From contig RXOD01006514.1 of the NCBI GenBank assembly GCA_005223375.1, positions 1 to 10,115 of the forward strand: DNA of 10,115 bases, in the 5' to 3' direction. The notes under the pieces were generated by a model. That model saw nothing but the letters and a program-made list of their open reading frames with translations, was not told where the DNA came from and did no database searches. This document shows positions 6,287 to 10,115 of the stretch, one piece after another. The translations under genes and the position numbers were made by a program. Numbering within the stretch: position 1 is the first letter of the stretch; each line of letters starts with the position of its first letter. The DNA is from Amoebophrya sp. AT5.2. Lineage: Eukaryota; Sar; Dinophyceae; Syndiniales; Amoebophryaceae.

Positions 6287-6969
6287 GTTTACTACCTAAG
6301 CGAAAGCCCTCGTGGTGGATCGCAGATCCGGGGGGTGGCCAGATCATGCGGTCGCGCACGACAAACGAAGCGAACTGCATAGGAATATTCAATGGAAAAG
6401 CGAATAAGACACGGACTTTAATATTCTTCAACTGGCATGATTCCCCACACAGCTGGCGCTGCGGGTGCTGCTGCAGCGTGCACGATACACGAAGAAAGGC
6501 ACATGGAGATTGTGGTATACGCACCATACAATATTGGCGAGCCGCAGCGTGCACGATGTACGAAGAAAGGTACACCAAGATTGTGGACGTGGATCAATAT
6601 TCATATGTTGCCGATGGCCACTTCAATCGGATTTTCCATTCCAGGACCAGATTTTCCATGCCAGGCGCAGAACACTTTCCTTCCATCAAAGCCGTCCCTC
6701 ATGCTCTTGCTCGCGCTTGCGTTTTTTTAGACTCGTCTTTTCAGGACACATCTCCATCCTTCGCCATCAATCGGTCCGCCAAAATTCTTCCGTCGAGCTC
6801 CTGAAGAAGCTGCATCAGCTGGAAACAAGAAACCAACCGATATAAGGCCATCTCGCCTTCCTCTCCATCCATCCATGATCGATACGTTCCATCGATATTT
6901 CTCTATGTCCAGCAATAACTGCTCACTGTCTCGACGGAATAATCTTCAATGCGTTCAGAGTGTAGCACA
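6287..6969. other. Intergenic region with short direct repeats; 3' flank of the eL32 gene
   Basis: No convincing gene was found on either strand. It contains a 43-base direct repeat (6473-6515 and 6544-6586, period 71) and a 20-base period repeat near 6629-6664. The right end must include the 3' UTR of the eL32 gene, which terminates at 6970 on the minus strand; no AATAAA is apparent close to the stop. Confidence 0.5.
6473..6586. repeat. 71-bp tandem duplication (43 conserved bases)
   Basis: GCAGCGTGCACGATACACGA...GATTGTGG at 6473-6515 recurs at 6544-6586 with about six substitutions. The intervening 28 bases are not part of the visible match. A smaller direct repeat, GATTTTCCATxCCAGG, occurs twice with period 20 just downstream near 6629-6664. 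Confidence 0.85.
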
Positions 6970-7640
6970 TTAGGCCTCCTCCGCCACGCTGCGGGAGAAC
7001 TTGTTGGTGATGTACAGGCCGAGCTGTTCCGCCTTCTCCACGACCGCGCGGCGCGTGCGCGACGACAGGTTGTGGGCGAGCTCCACCGCGAACTTACCGT
7101 TGTGCATCAGCAGCATGTCCAGGTCCGACAGCTGCTTGACCTGTGAAGCGTTCGCAAGTTTAACTAGACTACATCGCGAGGAACCTATCGCTCTCATCCT
7201 ATCACTCGGGTGTGTGTTTGTGCGGCGGACCGCGGACGTCTCAGTTTACATAAGGTGGTAATTCATCATCTCGTGTCGCTGTCACTAAAGAGTTCTTGTA
7301 TCCCGAGTCGTGCAGTCACATGATAGTAGTTGTACGTGCGATGCGACATTCTAGTAGTACGTAAAAGTCACTATTGCTCATGTAGTACCGTGAACTTGTA
7401 GAATCCGCTGGGCAGCATGTGCTTGGTCTTCTTGGCCGAGCCGTACCCGATCTTGGGCATGATCGTGGTTCCGCGGAACTTCCTGCGGGCGCGGTTGTCG
7501 ATCCCCTTCGGCTTGCGCCATCCCGTGCGCATGCGGATGAAGTAGTTACCCTTGGTCTTGTTCAAGGAGGCCTGCTGAAAGCGGCGGAACTTCTTCGTGC
7601 GCTTCTTCACGATGTTCTGCTTGATCGAGGACGTCGCCAT
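6970..7640 (-). CDS. RPL32: 60S ribosomal protein eL32 (two coding exons)
   Basis: Structural protein of the large cytosolic ribosomal subunit. Exon 1 is 7640-7389 (84 codons) and exon 2 is 7140-6970 (56 codons plus TAA), giving 140 residues against 135 in human eL32. Family hallmarks are plain: IVKKRTKKF near the N-terminus, [38 protein letters not shown], then [18 protein letters not shown] and the C-terminal [13 protein letters not shown]. Joining at FYKFT|VKQL keeps the exact family spacing between SGF and LLM (18 residues from G of GFYKF to LLM, as in human). About five residues are added between FRRF and WRKPKG. The start ATG at 7638-7640 precedes ATSSIKQ, with an AAA context. The stop leaves EEA at the C-terminus. 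Constitutive expression is expected; it has no visible link to the surface-protein genes. Confidence 0.97.
7141..7388 (-). other. Coding intron of the eL32 gene (248 nt, GT-AG, phase 0)
   Basis: The donor is ACG|GTACTACATGAG at 7388 and the acceptor GCTTCACAG|GTCAAG at 7141. Without splicing, the exon 1 frame runs only to TAG at 7371-7373, and joining here restores the conserved family alignment. The intron contains an ATGATGA (7269-7263) followed 18 bases later by CTGA (7244-7241), which resembles box C and box D/D' of a C/D snoRNA, but a full second pair of boxes is not evident. Confidence 0.9.
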
Positions 7641-7668
7641 TTTCGCGCTTCGATTGGTGGTTCTGGTT

Positions 7669-7728
7669 CTGAAGATGTCCTAGGAGTCTAAGCCCGAACC
7701 TACGAGAAGCAAGTAACAAAGTACTTAC
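7669..7728 (-). other. Probable 5'-UTR intron of the eL32 gene
   Basis: On the minus strand CCGAG|GTAAGTAC at 7730-7723 is a strong consensus donor. The best acceptor before the start codon is ACATCTTCAG at 7669, giving a 60-nt intron that ends 28 bases upstream of the ATG. A nearer AG (7700) would make only 29 nt. Leader introns are common in ribosomal protein genes, which supports the reading; no transcript evidence is available here. Confidence 0.5.
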
Positions 7729-8520
7729 CTCGGTTCCCCTGTGTTGGTTGGGTAGATAGAAATAGTAAGCGTTTGGAATTGGATGGCTCTCCCATATAAG
7801 GTCAAAGCATAATCATCGAGATCTGCACGAAAACATGGATCCACTGGACCGAGTGACACGACGGCACTTAGATCCTGAACCGAAGCTCGCCTTTACACGA
7901 GGGCTTGGATCTTGCAATGGGCCGACGGGGATCTGAATGGATCTCGAATTCAAATTTGGTCTTCAGCACAAGGAGACAGGACACAAATCACGATTGATTG
8001 ATTGAAATGTTTCCCAATTGGGAAAGCTCCGCCGGGGGCGGGCGTGTTCGCTTCGGGCGCAACTGGCCATGCATTCGACAGCTGCGGAGCGGGGCAAATA
8101 AACTAGACTGACGGAAACCTGATAATCGTATAAACGTGCCAGCTTTGACGATTTTTAGTGACGAAGAAGAAGACTATTGGAGGAAATTAGTCGTGGGGAA
8201 ATTAAAAACAAGATCAAAAGAACTGAATAGAAGAACTTAGTAGATTTACTGACCCCGCTCCGAGCAAATGAGTGACAACACAGTGAGCGTGACTTTTTTT
8301 TACAGAAAGTGCGACGGAAAAAACTACAGGGAAATGGCACGGAAACAATCAATTAAAGTTGACGATACTTTGCTGCAAACACATTCTTCGCGGAGTATGT
8401 ATGGTCGGAAATGACTCACCCATAAATAAACCGTAGACGATGAGATACTTCTGGAGAAAAAATAAATAAATAAATACAATACTAAAACACTAACTTGTAA
8501 TATGTTACCTGGCAGGATTT
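7729..8520. other. Intergenic region upstream of the eL32 gene
   Basis: No gene was found on either strand. The part next to the eL32 gene must contain its promoter; a TTATATGG on the minus strand at about 7794-7801 is the nearest TATA-like sequence. Further away are a perfect 16-base palindrome TTTCCCAATTGGGAAA at 8010-8025, a GC-rich patch (CCGCCGGGGGCGGGCG) just after it, and an AAAT microsatellite at 8457-8475 in AT-rich DNA. Confidence 0.5.
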
Positions 8521-8572
8521 AATTATTTTATTTTCTCAACCGCCGGTAAAAACACAGTCCTCATCCAACCTT

Positions 8573-8680
8573 TCACTCCGCTTGACTCCCTCCCCGCGCG
8601 GCTGCCCTTGCAGCGCGCTTTACCCGCCTTGCCGCTATCAGCTGGTCGACATTCGCCTTGATTCTGTCCCGCTCGAATAT
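8573..8680 (-). CDS. Possible terminal exon, Ala/Arg-rich helical peptide
   Basis: A methionine-less minus-strand frame of 35 codons runs from just after a TAA at 8681-8683 to TGA at 8573-8575. It reads IFERDRIKANVDQLIAARRV, then KRAARAAARGG, in GC-rich sequence amid AT-rich DNA. A short upstream frame beginning MKQRKIKQPKEFRR at 8729 ends at AAG|GTCAGT. Removing 25 bases (8688-8664) would join the two in phase, but that is an implausibly small intron for this genome. A competing frame over the same bases (8523-8729) is open and begins with the same Met. Unrecognised and uncertain. Confidence 0.2.
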   Translation of the reverse strand: MFERDRIKANVDQLIAARRVKRAARAAARGGSQAE

Positions 8681-8705
8681 TTACTGACCTTCGGAACTCT
8701 TTTGG

Positions 8706-9161
8706 TTGCTTGATCTTCCGCTGTTTCACGTTAGATTCACTTTCACAGTCAGAGCTTCATGCGGTCATATAGAGGGACAACGAAGCATCATGACCCGAAA
8801 TTTAGATTTTTCCGTTCAAACGTCGCTTAGATTCCACTCGAGTCTTTCAGCCGTGTATGTCCTGCGAGGCGCCTCGCGGCGAAAAACCAAAATCTGGATA
8901 GGCAGGTGCAGATCGAATACCGTCAGCTACCAATCGATCCGTAACCGTATATTACACGCCCAGGTGATGACGTGGTCCTCGACACGCTTATCTTTATGTT
9001 ACACGCAGCAGGTGTGGAGGTATTTGTGGGGTCTCGAACCGCTGGATTTCTTTGAGAGGTGGGGTATTTGCATTTCTAAGTTGATTTGGGATATGAAAAA
9101 GCCGACCTCTTCCAAGCGTATCCGTGCCGTGATGCGCGTACTTGAAAAGAGGTTCAAGTGA
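8706..9161 (+). CDS. Weak hypothetical open frame, 151 codons
   Basis: A plus-strand frame from ATG 8706 to TGA 9159-9161; an internal ATG begins MTRNLDFSVQ. Basic segments (LRGASRRKTKIWIGRCRSN, and KPTSSKRIRAVMRVLEKRFK at the end) look protein-like. Two CAG|GTG sites (about 8962 and 9010) would bound a 48-nt in-frame segment that could be an intron. Within it another frame reads GDDVVLDTLIFMLHAAGVEV, so frame choice is unclear. No family recognised; it could be a decayed gene or chance. Confidence 0.2.
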   Translation: MLDLPLFHVRFTFTVRASCGHIEGQRSIMTRNLDFSVQTSLRFHSSLSAVYVLRGASRRKTKIWIGRCRSNTVSYQSIRNRILHAQVMTWSSTRLSLCYTQQVWRYLWGLEPLDFFERWGICISKLIWDMKKPTSSKRIRAVMRVLEKRFK

Positions 9162-9312
9162 CTCTCTCGTAACTCTATATCGAGGTGGGTAAAAATATGC
9201 GCGCTTATCTATGTGCGCCTCATGAGGCCAAGGTCGGGTATACAACTTCAGCAGCGGGCCTTTGCTCTGCCATCCGGTGTTCGTCTTTTGCACACGCCGA
9301 TCATTCCACTTT

Positions 9313-10115
9313 CTACTCCGCCGTCCCCGTGCTCTTTCTGGAGCTCGCATCCCTCCGTGCGTAGTTCCACGCTTCCATCAACTCTCCCGCCCGCAGCTTC
9401 GCTCCCTCTGCCGCTTCACGGCACAGATGCACGAGTTTCGCCCGCTCCGCTTCGGCCGCAGCCAAGGCACTCGCCGTCACTTCCCGGGTCTGCGTCCCGA
9501 TTCGCACAGCCGCCGCGCTCACGGGTACAACGACGGCCTCGTTCACGGCCGATTTAGAATTTTCGTACACTTCGCTGCCGCGCTGGTACCCGTATTTCGC
9601 TGCAGCGGCCGCTTGTTCCTTACCGTATTTGAGCGCGGGAACGCAGTACGGCCTCCAATACTCGTCCCTTGCGACGCAGAAGACCCCAACCACAGCAGCG
9701 CGCGCCCGCGTCGCCTCCCGCACACTGATCGCTCTCGCCACGCCATAAGTGCGGCTACTCACGTCGATTGCGTGCGCCCCGACGCCCTTCACCCAAACAA
9801 TCGCTCGCCCGGAAGCGTCGACGACCGCGACGAACGCGGGTGCGAAGAGCTTTTTGGATAGCTTCTTCGCGAGCTCGTACGTGAAGCGCAGGCTGCTCGG
9901 CACCAGGTCCGTCGCGACGTAGTGCGTTCCGCTCGCGACCGGCGCAAGCACGCACTTGTAGGCGAAAACCGCGGTCGGTCGCAGCACGAACTTGTACAGC
10001 GGTTGTACCCCGTAGTCGAACGCCGTTGCCGCGGTCGTCGTCAAAACGCGGAACACAACTTTCCCCGTCGCCCTCCCGGCCGCGAACGTGGCTTCCGCAA
10101 TCATCGCGGCCGCGG
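9313..10115 (-). CDS. Ala/Val-rich protein with repeated amphipathic segments (5' end possibly outside the window)
   Basis: A GC-rich frame of 263 codons from ATG at 10104 to TAG at 9313-9315. It is still open to the window edge, with Ala codons just before the Met, so the true start may lie outside. Residues about 36-85 contain imperfect 12-15-residue segments each built on Tyr, Lys and a hydrophobic run (YKFVLRP, YKCVLAP, YVATDLVP, YELAKKL). Residues 150-185 have YW, KYGKEQAAAAAKYGYQ motifs, and 205-245 form a helix-prone, charged Ala-rich stretch (TASALAAAEAERAKLV). There is no clear signal peptide or lone membrane helix. The pattern suggests long amphipathic helices of a lipid-surface or structural protein, but that is inference; I do not recognise the family. 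Strong GC bias and the long frame support coding. Confidence 0.7.
   Translation of the reverse strand, partial: AAAMIAEATFAAGRATGKVVFRVLTTTAATAFDYGVQPLYKFVLRPTAVFAYKCVLAPVASGTHYVATDLVPSSLRFTYELAKKLSKKLFAPAFVAVVDASGRAIVWVKGVGAHAIDVSSRTYGVARAISVREATRARAAVVGVFCVARDEYWRPYCVPALKYGKEQAAAAAKYGYQRGSEVYENSKSAVNEAVVVPVSAAAVRIGTQTREVTASALAAAEAERAKLVHLCREAAEGAKLRAGELMEAWNYARRDASSRKSTGTAE

Noticed and set aside
8994..9350. 118-codon minus-strand frame downstream of the Ala/Val-rich gene
   Set aside because: It overlaps the end of that gene in another frame and has no recognisable motif; likely 3'-UTR and antisense coincidence.
1..10115. tRNA, rRNA or spliced-leader genes
   Set aside because: No cloverleaf with a TTCGANTC-type loop, no 5S-like internal promoter and no dinoflagellate-type spliced-leader sequence were noticed on either strand by eye; a covariance-model scan would be needed to exclude them.

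Overview
The window comes from the nuclear genome of a microbial eukaryote (a protist or alga). It carries an intron-containing gene for the eukaryotic ribosomal protein eL32, GT-AG introns, large low-complexity secretory proteins, AT-rich intergenic DNA, and no bacterial operon structure. I cannot fix the lineage. An alveolate or stramenopile would fit, but that is only an impression.

Layout. Positions 1-500 hold two convergent, low-confidence terminal exons: a plus-strand one at 122-241, preceded by intron sequence that starts with GTAAGT at base 1, and a minus-strand one at 365-529. A degenerate ATTTGG-rich low-complexity tract fills about 511-780. The centre, about 1010-5860, is a head-to-tail duplication of one unit on the minus strand: 5' flank, secretory membrane-protein gene, 3' flank. 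Copy A (1132-3073) and copy B (3764-5338) share a near-identical signal-peptide region, a related transmembrane anchor with acidic cytoplasmic tail, and a C-terminal Gly-Gly-Ser-Ser hexapeptide array. Their ectodomains are unrelated: a PSI-like Cys pattern plus Asp/Trp and Thr/Pro stretches in A, and an EGF-like Cys module plus an Asn-Thr-Thr sequon array in B. Copy A changes frame near 1673-1725, through either a short intron or a disabling indel.

Positions 5870-6970 contain short repeats and one weak plus-strand reading frame (5963-6286). The gene for eL32 (6970-7640, minus) has a coding intron and probably a 5'-UTR intron. Positions 7730-8520 look intergenic. Positions 8520-9200 hold only weak coding candidates. 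The right edge (9313-10115, minus) is a long Ala/Val-rich open frame with repeated amphipathic segments, of unknown function and possibly truncated by the window.

Together, the A/B pair looks like part of a diversifying family of cell-surface proteins: expression flanks, export signal and anchor are kept while the exposed module and the length of the repetitive tail change. The neighbouring genes show no visible functional link to it.
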